From positions 1 through 64,000 of the forward strand of contig JAPYPR010000006.1 in assembly GCA_029937545.1 (NCBI GenBank): a stretch of DNA of 64,000 bases. The letters are read 5' to 3'. The notes beneath the pieces are model-generated. The model was given only the letters and a program-made list of their open reading frames with translations. It searched no databases and was not told the DNA's origin. Numbering within the stretch: the first letter of the stretch is position 1; every line of letters begins with the position of its first letter. Shown here in pieces: positions 45,328 to 54,177 of this stretch. The stretch comes from Erythrobacter sp. GTDB taxonomy: Bacteria > Pseudomonadota > Alphaproteobacteria > Sphingomonadales > Sphingomonadaceae. A program made the position numbers and the translations under genes.

Positions 45328-46317
45328 TTAGCGGCGCGAATTGCCGCGTGCAAGGCGGCGCGCCATGGCCTTCGCGATCCGCATCCAGCCGCGGGGCTTG
45401 CGCCAGTCATAGCATTCGAGCCGGAAGCGCGGTCGGACCGTCTCCACCCAATCCCGCTTGTAGGCATCCGAACCGGTGCCGAAGTCGATCAGTTCGACTC
45501 CATCGATGTCGATTGCATGCTCGAACAGCGCCGCGCTCAACGTGGTGCCGGCGGAGAGCGGTTTGGCCGCCTCGGTATGCGCCAGCTTGTGGATGTACGC
45601 CGTCCCGTTCTCGACCGTCCAGAATTGCGCCGCGACCGGGACGCCCTCGGCGCGTGCAATGCCGAGCCGGATGCGGCCCGCTCCGCCTTCCATCCGGGCG
45701 AAGGCTTCGAGGATGTCGGCGCGCTCCTCGGCAGGTTTCCAGCTGTTCCTGTACACGATCCGGTATTCTGCCCACGCCCGCTCGTCGAAATGGGTCAGGA
45801 TTTCGACATCGACTTTCTTCGCCTTGCGCTTGAGCGTCGTCCGCATCGGGCCGGGGCGAGAGGCCCAGTATTCGGCAAAGCTCCTTCCGTCGACATGTAG
45901 CACGTGGTTCTCGTCGGGTTGCTCGCGAAAGACGGCCCAGCCGGCCTTGCGGAAAGCCTGCTCCAGCCGGGAGGCGCTGCCGTCCTCGTCCGGGAGCGGG
46001 GCGAGCGTGATGGCAGAAGCGTGGCTACGCAGATCTTTCGCCATCGCTGTCAGGATTTCATCGACCAGTTCGTCGTCGCGGCCAAGCGGTCTCCATGCGA
46101 AGCTGAACCAGTAGGCTAGGCTTGTCAGGCCGTGACCTGCTGCCATCAGGGGAAGTGCCGCGATCCGGTGTCTGCTCCGTCCGACCACGATAACCGGGTG
46201 GAAACCGCCCTGTTCGAGCAAAGCATACCATTCCGGCCGGTCGAAAGGTCCACGCGCGAACTGGGCAAACTCTTGCAGTTTGCTAACCGTCTCGTGATAG
46301 CTGACCTCGATAGTCAC
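45328..46317 (-). CDS. XrtA-locus GNAT/FemAB-like acyltransferase
   Basis: 329 aa, Acetyltransf_6-like fold with two GNAT halves. RPEWYALLEQGGFHPVIVV, the segment LKRKAKKVDVEI and the C-terminal YIHKLAHTEAAKPLSAGTT and ELIDFGTGSDAYKRDW are typical of FemAB-like proteins in polysaccharide loci. It probably transfers an acyl group from a carrier to an amino group. GTG 46317 is chosen because the frame beyond it runs across the divergent ligase gene. It is first in the minus-strand operon; only 26 bp separates it from the divergent start. Confidence 0.82.
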   Translation of the reverse strand: MTIEVSYHETVSKLQEFAQFARGPFDRPEWYALLEQGGFHPVIVVGRSRHRIAALPLMAAGHGLTSLAYWFSFAWRPLGRDDELVDEILTAMAKDLRSHASAITLAPLPDEDGSASRLEQAFRKAGWAVFREQPDENHVLHVDGRSFAEYWASRPGPMRTTLKRKAKKVDVEILTHFDERAWAEYRIVYRNSWKPAEERADILEAFARMEGGAGRIRLGIARAEGVPVAAQFWTVENGTAYIHKLAHTEAAKPLSAGTTLSAALFEHAIDIDGVELIDFGTGSDAYKRDWVETVRPRFRLECYDWRKPRGWMRIAKAMARRLARGNSRR

Positions 46318-46343
46318 CCGTTCGTCCTCGCTCCGGAGCCTCG

Positions 46344-47858
46344 ATGCCTGATCCCACGCCGTACCCGCTCGATCAACTGACAGAGAGAGGCGATGCACAG
46401 GCCTCTGCGCTGGTGCTGCGGGACCGAACGCTGACCTATGCCAATTTGCGGGAGCGCGTTTCGCTGCTGGCCGGGTGGCTCGCCGGTCGGGCAGAGCCAG
46501 GCGAGCGAGTAGCAAGCTGGGCAGCCAAAGGAGAGCTGACCTGCCTGCTCCCGCTGGCGGCGGCGCGGGCGGGGATGGTTCACGTGCCGATCAATCCGCT
46601 GCTCAAACGCGCGCAGGTCGCACATATCCTGGGCGACAGCGGCGCGGTGCTGCTGATGGGAACGAAATCACGGCTCGCGACACTCGAGGAGGGCGATGTT
46701 CCTTCTCGTTGCGAATTGCTGAAGGAGGGCGCCGTCTTTGCCGAGGCGGGAGAAGCTGCGTCGATGCTCGGGCCATCGCAGCACGATCCCGACGATCTGG
46801 CCGCCATTCTCTACACCAGCGGATCGACCGGGCCGCCCAAGGGCGTGATGCTGAGCCACGCCAACCTGTGGCTGGGTGCCGTTTCGGTTGCGCATTATCT
46901 CGGGATGGCGGCGGACGAAGTGACATTGGCCGTGCTGCCGCTCAGCTTCGATTACGGGCAGAACCAGTTGTTTTCGACATGGTACGCGGGCGGCAGCGTG
47001 GTGCCGCTCGATTACCTCTTCCCGCGCGATGTCGCCAAGGCTTGCGGAAAGCATCGAGTGACGACACTGGCCGGAGTTCCGCCGCTCTGGGTGCAACTGA
47101 CCGAAGTCGAATGGCCGGCTGATGCGATGACGACCTTGCGCCGAATCACCAATTCGGGCGGCGCATTGACTTCACAACTGGTGGAGGACTTGCGGGCTAT
47201 CCTGCCAGAAACAAACATCTTCCCGATGTACGGCCTGACCGAGGCTTTCCGGTCGACCTATCTCGATCCGGCACTCGTTGCGACACATCCGACGTCCATG
47301 GGTCGGGCCATCCCCTTTGCGGAAATCCTCGTCATCGACGACACTGGCGAGATGAGCGGGCCCGGCGAGGAAGGCGAGCTGGTCCATTGCGGGCCGCTGG
47401 TCGCGCAGGGCTATTGGCAGGACGAAGAGCGAACCCGAGAGCGCTTCCGGCCGGCCCCTGCCATGTCCGAATATGGTGGCACGGCGGTCTGGTCCGGCGA
47501 CCGGGTCAAGCGCGACGCCGACGGTTTGCTCTATTTCGTCGGCCGCCGCGATGCGATGATCAAGAGCGCCGGCAACCGGATCAGTCCGCAGGAGTTGGAA
47601 GATGCGGCGCGCGCGACTGGTCTGGTCGCCGAAGCGGTAGCGCTGGGCGTGCCTGATGAAAGGCTCGGTCATACGATCCATCTCGTCGTTCGGGCACAGG
47701 CGGGTGCGCAGGAGGCGCAAGCGTCGCTAGAGAAGGCACTTAAGAGGGATTTGCCGAACTTCATGCAACCGCACACGATCGACTGGCGCGAAACGCTGCC
47801 GTTAAATTCCAACGGGAAGATCGATCGCGCCGCCCTGGCGCGAGAGGTGGGAGCGTGA
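46344..47858 (+). CDS. XrtA-associated acyl-CoA/acyl-ACP ligase (AMP-forming)
   Basis: 504 aa, exosortase A-associated ligase type (TIGR03098). P-loop YTSGSTGPPKGVML, YGLTEAFRSTYLDP (A5 region), the GDRVKRDADGLLYFVGRRD hinge, IKSAGNRISPQELED and the catalytic Lys in NSNGKIDRAAL are all visible. It should activate a carboxylic acid as acyl-AMP and load it on CoA or the ACP encoded across the divergent junction. The stop overlaps the decarboxylase start (GTGA). Confidence 0.93.
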   Translation: MPDPTPYPLDQLTERGDAQASALVLRDRTLTYANLRERVSLLAGWLAGRAEPGERVASWAAKGELTCLLPLAAARAGMVHVPINPLLKRAQVAHILGDSGAVLLMGTKSRLATLEEGDVPSRCELLKEGAVFAEAGEAASMLGPSQHDPDDLAAILYTSGSTGPPKGVMLSHANLWLGAVSVAHYLGMAADEVTLAVLPLSFDYGQNQLFSTWYAGGSVVPLDYLFPRDVAKACGKHRVTTLAGVPPLWVQLTEVEWPADAMTTLRRITNSGGALTSQLVEDLRAILPETNIFPMYGLTEAFRSTYLDPALVATHPTSMGRAIPFAEILVIDDTGEMSGPGEEGELVHCGPLVAQGYWQDEERTRERFRPAPAMSEYGGTAVWSGDRVKRDADGLLYFVGRRDAMIKSAGNRISPQELEDAARATGLVAEAVALGVPDERLGHTIHLVVRAQAGAQEAQASLEKALKRDLPNFMQPHTIDWRETLPLNSNGKIDRAALAREVGA

Positions 47859-49081
47859 AGCCGCTCGGTCCCGTACCGGCGGGTTTCGATGCCGTGAAAG
47901 GCGAACTGGCGATCGGAGGGCAAACGGTCTCCGCCCTGTTCGAGCAGGCCGGCAAAACGCCACTATTTGTCTATTCTCAAGAACAGATCACGCAGCGGAT
48001 CGGCGATCTCCGCCGTGCCATGCCGGATCGGCTCAGAATCAATTACGCGATAAAAGCCAATAGTTTCCGGCCCGTCCTCGAGCACGTCTCGACCCTTGTC
48101 GACGGACTGGACATCGCGTCGGGCGGCGAACTCGAGATGGTCGAGGCGATCGGCTTCCACCTATCCAAAGTCAGCTTCGCCGGTCCCGGAAAGCGGGATA
48201 GCGAACTCGAGGCGGCCATCGCGGCGGGTGTCACATTGAACCTCGAAAGCGCCAATGAGGCGCGGCGGGCGCTGGTTATCGGCGAGCGGCTCGGGACAAC
48301 GCCGCGACTTGCCATCCGCGTGAACCCCGATTTCGACCTCAAGGGCTCCGGTATGAAAATGGGCGGCGGGCCGAAGCCGTTCGGCATCGACGCCAGCCAG
48401 GTACCGGCGCTGGCTCGCGAGATCGTCGAGGCCGACTGCGAGTGGCGCGGCCTGCATATCTTCACCGGCAGCCAGGCGCTTTCGGCCGAGGCGGTCATCG
48501 ACATGCAAGCCAAGGTGCTGGAGCTCGCTGCTCGAATTAACGATGACGCCGGGGTCGGATTGCCGAAGCTTAACATGGGCGGCGGCTTCGGCATTCCCTA
48601 TTTCGCCGGTGACGAGCCGCTCGATATCGCAGCCGTCGGGGCTGCACTGGAAGAGCGCTTCTCCGCTTTGCCCGCAAACCTGCAGGATACGGAGTTCTTC
48701 CTCGAGCTCGGACGGTATCTCGTCGGCGAAGCGGGTGTGTATTTGACCCGCATCGTCGATCGGAAGGAAAGCTACGGCGAGACCTATCTGGTCACCGATG
48801 GGGGCCTGCATCACCAGCTCGCGGCATCGGGCAATTTCGGTACGGTCGTACGGCGGAATTATCCGGTTGCCATCGCCACGCGGTTCGATGCGGAGCCGCA
48901 GGAAGAGGTGAACGTCGTCGGCTGCCTGTGCACCCCGCTCGACCGGCTTGCCGACAAGGCCCACCTCCCGCGCTCCGATGTCGGCGATATCGTCGCCGTT
49001 TTCTGCGCCGGAGCCTATGGCGCTAGCGCATCGCCCAGCGCATTTCTCGGTCAGGGCCCAGCATCCGAAATTCTGATCTGA
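47855..49081 (+). CDS. XrtA-associated PLP-dependent decarboxylase
   Basis: 408 aa, of the exosortase A-associated decarboxylase type (TIGR03099), fold type III like diaminopimelate and ornithine decarboxylases. The PLP lysine is in INYAIKANSFRP, with SGGELEM, HIFTGSQALS, NMGGGFGIPY and the C-terminal FCAGAYGASASP. It probably decarboxylates an amino acid to an amine that is then joined to the activated acid. The start is GTG 47855, overlapping the ligase. About 180 bp follow before the export gene, with a small 5-bp hairpin at 49089-49103 but no clear terminator. Confidence 0.93.
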   Translation: MKPLGPVPAGFDAVKGELAIGGQTVSALFEQAGKTPLFVYSQEQITQRIGDLRRAMPDRLRINYAIKANSFRPVLEHVSTLVDGLDIASGGELEMVEAIGFHLSKVSFAGPGKRDSELEAAIAAGVTLNLESANEARRALVIGERLGTTPRLAIRVNPDFDLKGSGMKMGGGPKPFGIDASQVPALAREIVEADCEWRGLHIFTGSQALSAEAVIDMQAKVLELAARINDDAGVGLPKLNMGGGFGIPYFAGDEPLDIAAVGAALEERFSALPANLQDTEFFLELGRYLVGEAGVYLTRIVDRKESYGETYLVTDGGLHHQLAASGNFGTVVRRNYPVAIATRFDAEPQEEVNVVGCLCTPLDRLADKAHLPRSDVGDIVAVFCAGAYGASASPSAFLGQGPASEILI

Positions 49082-49261
49082 CCGTCGAGTCCCGCTTTGG
49101 GACGGGCCGTGAAAATGAAGGTAAACCAGCGGGAATCAGCCGCTTTGGCGCTGTATGGATAACGCTATATTCACCTTTTGCAGCGCATAGAGCCTGCCAA
49201 ATGGGGTAGACCGGGCGCAGTGGGTGTCCGAAGGCCCCTGATGACCTTTGGGGACCTTTCG

Positions 49262-49903
49262 ATGCGATTGAGCTATACCACCAGGCTGATCGGCGGCTGC
49301 ATGGCCGCCCCGCTTGCCCTGGGTGGCTGCGCCACCACCGGTGACGAGTTGCCGCCTGCGACCTTTGTCGCAATGCAGGAAGGGCCGGGCGAGGAATATG
49401 TCATCGGCCCGCTCGACGAGCTGACAATTCATGTATGGCGCAATCCCGAACTGGGCGCGGAGAAGATCCAGGTCCGCCCCGACGGTCGTGTAACCATCCC
49501 GCTGGTCAAGGACATGCCCGCCGTCGGCAAGACGCCGTCCATGCTGGAGGAGGACATCCGCCTGCATCTCAGCCAGTATATCGAGGATCCGCTGGTTTCT
49601 GTGATCGTCAACGAGTTCGCCGGCACCTTCAGCCAGCAGATCCGTATCGTCGGCGCGACCGAGCAGCCTTCCTCGCTGCCCTACCGCGCGAACATGACCG
49701 TGCTCGACGCGATGATCGCCGTCGGGGGCCTTAGCGAATTTGCCGCCGGCAACCGAGCCAAGCTGATCCGGTTCGACAAGCAGCAGGGCCGCCAGCGCGA
49801 ATATTCGCTGCGGCTGACCGATTTGCTCAAGCGTGGCGACAGCGATGCGAATGTGCTGCTGCAACCGGGTGATGTCATCATCATCCCGGAAAGCACCTTC
49901 TAG
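49262..49903 (+). CDS. XrtA-locus polysaccharide export lipoprotein (Wza-like)
   Basis: 213 aa. Lipoprotein signal MRLSYTTRLIGGCMAAPLAL ending in GGC. The Poly_export domain has YVIGPLDELTIHVWRNPEL and VRPDGRVTIPLVKD, followed by a SLBB-type domain (IRIVGATEQPSSLPY, TVLDAMIAVGGLSEFAAGNRA). It forms the outer-membrane secretion channel for exopolysaccharide (TIGR03027 type). ATG 49262 has GGGGA at 7-base spacing; ATG 49241 is an alternative with AAGG. The preceding 180 bp probably holds the promoter of the export genes. Confidence 0.93.
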   Translation: MRLSYTTRLIGGCMAAPLALGGCATTGDELPPATFVAMQEGPGEEYVIGPLDELTIHVWRNPELGAEKIQVRPDGRVTIPLVKDMPAVGKTPSMLEEDIRLHLSQYIEDPLVSVIVNEFAGTFSQQIRIVGATEQPSSLPYRANMTVLDAMIAVGGLSEFAAGNRAKLIRFDKQQGRQREYSLRLTDLLKRGDSDANVLLQPGDVIIIPESTF

Positions 49904-49918
49904 GGATAATTCGGGGGC

Positions 49919-51439
49919 ATGCAGGAAGTCTTCGACGAGATCCGCAGCGCGCTGCATACGGTGTGGAACCGCCGCTGGCTGGCGCTCGCCGTCGCCTGGG
50001 GCGTATGCATCGTAGGTTGGCTGTTTGTGGCGACCATCCCGAATAGCTATGAAAGCCGCGCGCGAATCTATGTCGAGCTCGACGACGTGCTCTCCAAGCA
50101 GCTCGAGATTTCGGGCGAGGGGCGACAGGCGATCACCAAGGTGCGCCAGACGCTGACCAGCGCCATCAATCTGGAAAAGGTCGTTCGCGCGACGCAATTG
50201 GGCGAGAATGTGAACACCCAGCGCGAGATGCAGTCGGCTGTCGATAGCCTGACCGACCATGTCGGGGTCGTGAGCACCGAGGACAATCTCTTCGAGCTGA
50301 CCGCGACGATCGGCAATTCCTCGATGACCGATGCGGAAAATGCCGCGCTTGCGCAGGACGTGGTGCAGAAGCTCATCGACATCTTCCGCGAGGAAAACGT
50401 CGCGGGCAATCGCGGTCAGGTCGCAGATACGCTCGCGTTTCTCGACCAGCAGCTCGATGAGCGGAAGCAGGAGCTCGAGGCTGCGGAGGCGCGGCGCCTC
50501 GCCTTCGAAGCGCAGAACCCCGAGCTGATCGGCGGCGTCGGCACCGTCACGACGCGGATCAATGCGATGCGCGACGAGATGCGCGACGTCGATAGCGACA
50601 TTGCTGCGGCATCCAGCTCGCTCGCTGCGATCGACGGCCAGATTTCCAGCACGCCGCGCACCATTGCGACGTTCGGCGCCGAGGGCGGCGCGCGCGCAGC
50701 TCTGGCACAGGCCCAATCGCAGCTGTCCGCTATGCGCGCCCGCGGCCTGACCGACAGCCACCCGGATATCCAGGCCCAGCAGCGCCAGGTCGCGTCCCTG
50801 CGCGAGCAGGCGGCGAAGGAACCTTCCGGAGCCGGCGGTGCGGCAAATCCGGCTTACACATCGCTCGTCGCCATGCGGTCGGAGCGTCAGGCGAATTACC
50901 AGGCGCTGCAGGCACGCAAGGCAGCGCTGCAGTCCGATATTTCGCGCCTCATTGCCAACCAGGCGGAAGAGCCTGCCGTTGCCGCCGAGGCCAACCGGAT
51001 CAGCCGCGACTACGAGGTCCTCAAGGACAAGTATGACGAGCTGCTCAAGGACCGCGAGGAAATGCGCCTGCGCGGCCAGGTCGAAACGGAGCGCAGCGCG
51101 TTCCAGTTCGAAGTGATCGATCCGCCGACCGCGCCGACCAAGCCGGCCGCACCCAACCGCCCGCTGCTGCTGGTCGTCGTCCTGCTGGCCGGGTTCGCGG
51201 CTGGGGCGGCCGTGGCTTTCGTGATGGGGCAGGTGCGGTCCAGCTTCACCACCTCCGAAAAGCTCGAACGCGTGCTCGACATGCCTGTCATCGGCACGAT
51301 CTCGCGTTCGATCACGGCGGCCGACCGTCGCCGCCAGCGGGCGCAGCTCAAGAAGTTTTTCGCCGCGAGCGGGGCGTTGGCAGGCGTCTGCCTGCTGCTC
51401 CTCGTCGTGGAAGTCATCCAGGTCGGCTCGGTCGCCTGA
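49919..51439 (+). CDS. XrtA-locus chain-length determinant protein (Wzc/GumC-like)
   Basis: 506 aa, TIGR03007 type. A first transmembrane helix (about 20-40, WLALAVAWGVCIVGWLFV), a large periplasmic region with coiled coil (residues about 160-400, rich in Glu/Arg/Gln heptads) and a second transmembrane helix around 420-440 after the Pro-rich PPTAPTKPAAPNRP. A further hydrophobic segment lies at the C-terminus. It sets polysaccharide chain length and couples polymerisation to export. It lacks a kinase domain, which is supplied by the next gene. Confidence 0.93.
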   Translation: MQEVFDEIRSALHTVWNRRWLALAVAWGVCIVGWLFVATIPNSYESRARIYVELDDVLSKQLEISGEGRQAITKVRQTLTSAINLEKVVRATQLGENVNTQREMQSAVDSLTDHVGVVSTEDNLFELTATIGNSSMTDAENAALAQDVVQKLIDIFREENVAGNRGQVADTLAFLDQQLDERKQELEAAEARRLAFEAQNPELIGGVGTVTTRINAMRDEMRDVDSDIAAASSSLAAIDGQISSTPRTIATFGAEGGARAALAQAQSQLSAMRARGLTDSHPDIQAQQRQVASLREQAAKEPSGAGGAANPAYTSLVAMRSERQANYQALQARKAALQSDISRLIANQAEEPAVAAEANRISRDYEVLKDKYDELLKDREEMRLRGQVETERSAFQFEVIDPPTAPTKPAAPNRPLLLVVVLLAGFAAGAAVAFVMGQVRSSFTTSEKLERVLDMPVIGTISRSITAADRRRQRAQLKKFFAASGALAGVCLLLLVVEVIQVGSVA

Positions 51440-51448
51440 GGGGGGAAT

Positions 51449-52507
51449 GTGTCAGTGAACAAGCCCACCAAGATCACGCCGCCGAAAAAGCAGGGCAAAC
51501 CGGATCGCGCATCGCTGCTCGAACGGGCGAGTGGAGCGTTCGGCCTCGACAATCTGCGGCCGGCCGGTGTCCCGAAAGGCCTCGACAGCGACAAGGCGAA
51601 GAAATTCGCGCCCAAGCGTGCCGCATCGGAGGCTTCGCCGGAGCCAACGCCGAAGCGTCGCGCGTCGGACTACATCGGTGAGAAGGCCGAGTCTGCTCCA
51701 GCAGCTGCTCGACCACCGGTGGCCAGCCCTGTCGCACCTGAACCCGAGATTCCTTCGGTCCGGTTCAACGGAGAAAAGCGAGAGGTTGTCCGCTCTTTCC
51801 TCAGCGAGCAGGGCCTGATCGATCCCGACGGCGGGGCGTCCACGCTGCTGGAAGAATTCCGCATCGTGAAGCGCCAGGTGCTAGCTGCCGCCAAGGCCGA
51901 AGCCAGCGCGACTGCGCGCCGGGTGCTGATTTGCTCGCCGCATCCCAATGAAGGCAAGACTTTCTGCGCGCTCAATCTCGCGATCGCCATGGCAGCCGAA
52001 CGGGATACCGAAGTGCTGCTGATCGATGCCGATTTCGGCAAGCCTTCGATCATGGCGAAGCTCGGATTGGACGCAGGCAAGGGCTTCATGGACGTGCTGG
52101 CTGACCCTTCGACCCATGTCGAAGATTTCGTCGTCGGTACGGACATCCCCGGCCTGTGGGCTTTGCCGGCCGGCGAACGCACCGGGCGCGACAGCGAATA
52201 TCTTGCCAGCGAACGCACCTGGGAAGTGCTCAACCGCCTGACCCGCGGTGCGCCGAACCGCTTTGTCATCTTCGACAGTCCGCCTGCCTTGGCTGCAACT
52301 CCGGCAGCCGAGCTGGCCAAGCATGTCGGCCAGGCGTTGCTCGTCGCGCGCAGCGATCAGACGGGGCGCGCTGCCTTGGAAGACGCTGTCGACCTGCTGT
52401 CCGCATGTCCGGACATCAAGCTGTTGCTCAACGACACCACGTTCAGTCCGAGTGGCCGCCGCTTCGGCAGTTATTACGGCTACGGGGAGTCATCCCATGA
52501 CCGGTAA
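51449..52507 (+). CDS. XrtA-associated tyrosine autokinase (CpsD/CapB-like)
   Basis: 352 aa, TIGR03018 type. A basic, Pro/Ala-rich N-terminal about 120 residues precedes the BY-kinase domain: Walker A LICSPHPNEGKTFCALNLA, Walker A' LLIDADFGKPS and Walker B VIFDSPPALA. The C-terminal Tyr cluster reads SYYGYGESS. It phosphorylates itself and controls the chain-length protein. GTG 51449 follows GAGGGGGA; a second GTG lies two codons on. It overlaps the outer-membrane-protein gene by 11 bp. Confidence 0.93.
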   Translation: MSVNKPTKITPPKKQGKPDRASLLERASGAFGLDNLRPAGVPKGLDSDKAKKFAPKRAASEASPEPTPKRRASDYIGEKAESAPAAARPPVASPVAPEPEIPSVRFNGEKREVVRSFLSEQGLIDPDGGASTLLEEFRIVKRQVLAAAKAEASATARRVLICSPHPNEGKTFCALNLAIAMAAERDTEVLLIDADFGKPSIMAKLGLDAGKGFMDVLADPSTHVEDFVVGTDIPGLWALPAGERTGRDSEYLASERTWEVLNRLTRGAPNRFVIFDSPPALAATPAAELAKHVGQALLVARSDQTGRAALEDAVDLLSACPDIKLLLNDTTFSPSGRRFGSYYGYGESSHDR

Positions 52508-54164
52508 GACGTGGTTCGCCCTGGCAACTCTCGCTCTCGTGGGCGCGTTGCCCGTGGCAAGCCCGGCCATGGCGCAGCAAAGTCGCGAAGCCGGTGCCGA
52601 TGAGGCAGAGAGTCGCTCGGAAAGCCGCGGCTCGCGCCGCACCCGGATCGATCCCTATATCGAGGCGAACACCATCGCCAATTGGCAGATCACGCCGGGC
52701 GACGATGTGCTGACCTACACACAACTTGCCGCAGGCGTCGACGCCTCGGTGCAGGGGCGTAACACGGGCGCTGCCGTATCGCTGCGCTACGAGCGGAACT
52801 TCGCCCACCAGTCCGACGGTGCCGATTCCGACACGCTGACCGGCATCGCCCGGGGCTACGCTTCGGTCGTTCCGAATGTCCTGACAATCGAGGCCGGGGC
52901 GCTCGCCACGCGGACAAGCGTCGATGGCTCGGGCCGCTCGATCATCGCACCTTTGGCTGCCGACGATCTCACCACCCAGACCTACTCGGTCTACGCCGGT
53001 CCGACGCTGCAGACGCAGATCGAGGGCGTGGATGTCTCCGCCAATTACCGGATCGGCTATACGCGGGTCGATGGCCCGGACCTCATCGCCGCCGGTGGCC
53101 AGCCGGTCGATATTTTCGACGAGAGCGTCAGCCACAGTGCCAATGTGCGCGCCGGGATCGCCCCGGGACGGGTAGGGCTGCCGGTCGGCGTGGGAGCCGG
53201 TGCCGGCTTCTACCAGGAAGACATCTCCAACCTCGATCAGCGCGTCCGCGACGTTTACGTTCGCGGCGACGTCACGGTGCCGGTCACGCCCACACTCGCG
53301 GTGGTTTTTGGTGCAGGGATCGAGGACGTCGAAGTGTCCAGCCGCGATGTTCTGCGCGATGCGGACGGCGATCCAGTGCTCGGCAACGATGGCCGCTTCA
53401 TCACCGACGAAAGCAGCCCGCGCACCATCGCCTACGAGGCGGACGGGCTGATCTGGGACGTCGGCGTGATCTGGCGTCCGAGCAGCCGCACCGAATTGCA
53501 GGCGACTTTCGGCCACCGTTACGACAGCGAAACCTTCTATGGCAGTTTCACTTGGAGTCCGAGCAGCCGCAGCACCCTGGGCATCGGCGTTTACGACAGC
53601 ATCCAGGGTTTCGGCGGCCGCCTGAACAATGCGCTGGCTGCGTTGCCGACCGATTTCGAGGTCGTCCGCGACCCCGTGACGGGCGACATCACCGGCTGCG
53701 TGAACAGCCTCGACGGGCTGGGCTGCATCGACGGTGCGCTCGGTTCGGTGCGGTCCTCGGTCTTCCGCGGGCGCGGCGTCGCGGTAAGCTACACACATGA
53801 GATGGGCCGAACTGTGGCCGGGATTGGTGCCGGATACGACCGTCGCCGCTTCATCGGCGCTCCGGGCACGATCCTCGAACTCGCCGACGGGATCGTCGAC
53901 GAAAGCGTGTATGTCACGGCCAATCTTGCAGGGCCGTTCGGCCGCGGCAATTATGCGCTCAACACCTACGCCAACTGGTTCGAAAGCGGTGCCAGCTCGC
54001 TCGGCGATGCCTTCACGCTCGGCACGTCGGCTTCCTATACCGAACAGGTATGGCGCAATCTCTCGGCACGGGCCGCGGTGGCGCTCACCATGATCGATCC
54101 CGAAGCATCCCCCGACGAGTTCCTCACCGCCTCCGCGCTGCTCGGCCTGCGCTACGACTTCTGA
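52497..54164 (+). CDS. XrtA-associated outer-membrane beta-barrel protein
   Basis: 555 aa, TIGR03016 type. Signal peptide MTGKTWFALATLALVGALPV with cleavage near AMAQ, then repeated amphipathic beta strands (YTQLAAGVDASVQGRN, AVSLRYERNFAH, GIARGYASVVP) and a C-terminal strand ending LLGLRYDF with terminal Phe, typical of Bam-inserted barrels. It probably forms the outer-membrane pore or cap of the XrtA polysaccharide system. ATG 52497 lies within the end of the kinase gene, behind GGGGAG. Confidence 0.9.
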   Translation: MTGKTWFALATLALVGALPVASPAMAQQSREAGADEAESRSESRGSRRTRIDPYIEANTIANWQITPGDDVLTYTQLAAGVDASVQGRNTGAAVSLRYERNFAHQSDGADSDTLTGIARGYASVVPNVLTIEAGALATRTSVDGSGRSIIAPLAADDLTTQTYSVYAGPTLQTQIEGVDVSANYRIGYTRVDGPDLIAAGGQPVDIFDESVSHSANVRAGIAPGRVGLPVGVGAGAGFYQEDISNLDQRVRDVYVRGDVTVPVTPTLAVVFGAGIEDVEVSSRDVLRDADGDPVLGNDGRFITDESSPRTIAYEADGLIWDVGVIWRPSSRTELQATFGHRYDSETFYGSFTWSPSSRSTLGIGVYDSIQGFGGRLNNALAALPTDFEVVRDPVTGDITGCVNSLDGLGCIDGALGSVRSSVFRGRGVAVSYTHEMGRTVAGIGAGYDRRRFIGAPGTILELADGIVDESVYVTANLAGPFGRGNYALNTYANWFESGASSLGDAFTLGTSASYTEQVWRNLSARAAVALTMIDPEASPDEFLTASALLGLRYDF

Positions 54165-54177
54165 TAAGGACGCAGCA

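Noticed and set aside
49145-49171. Promoter-like TTGGCG and TATATT before the polysaccharide export gene
   Set aside because: The spacing is 15 bp, shorter than usual, and the -35 match is weak. A promoter is expected here but I cannot place it reliably.
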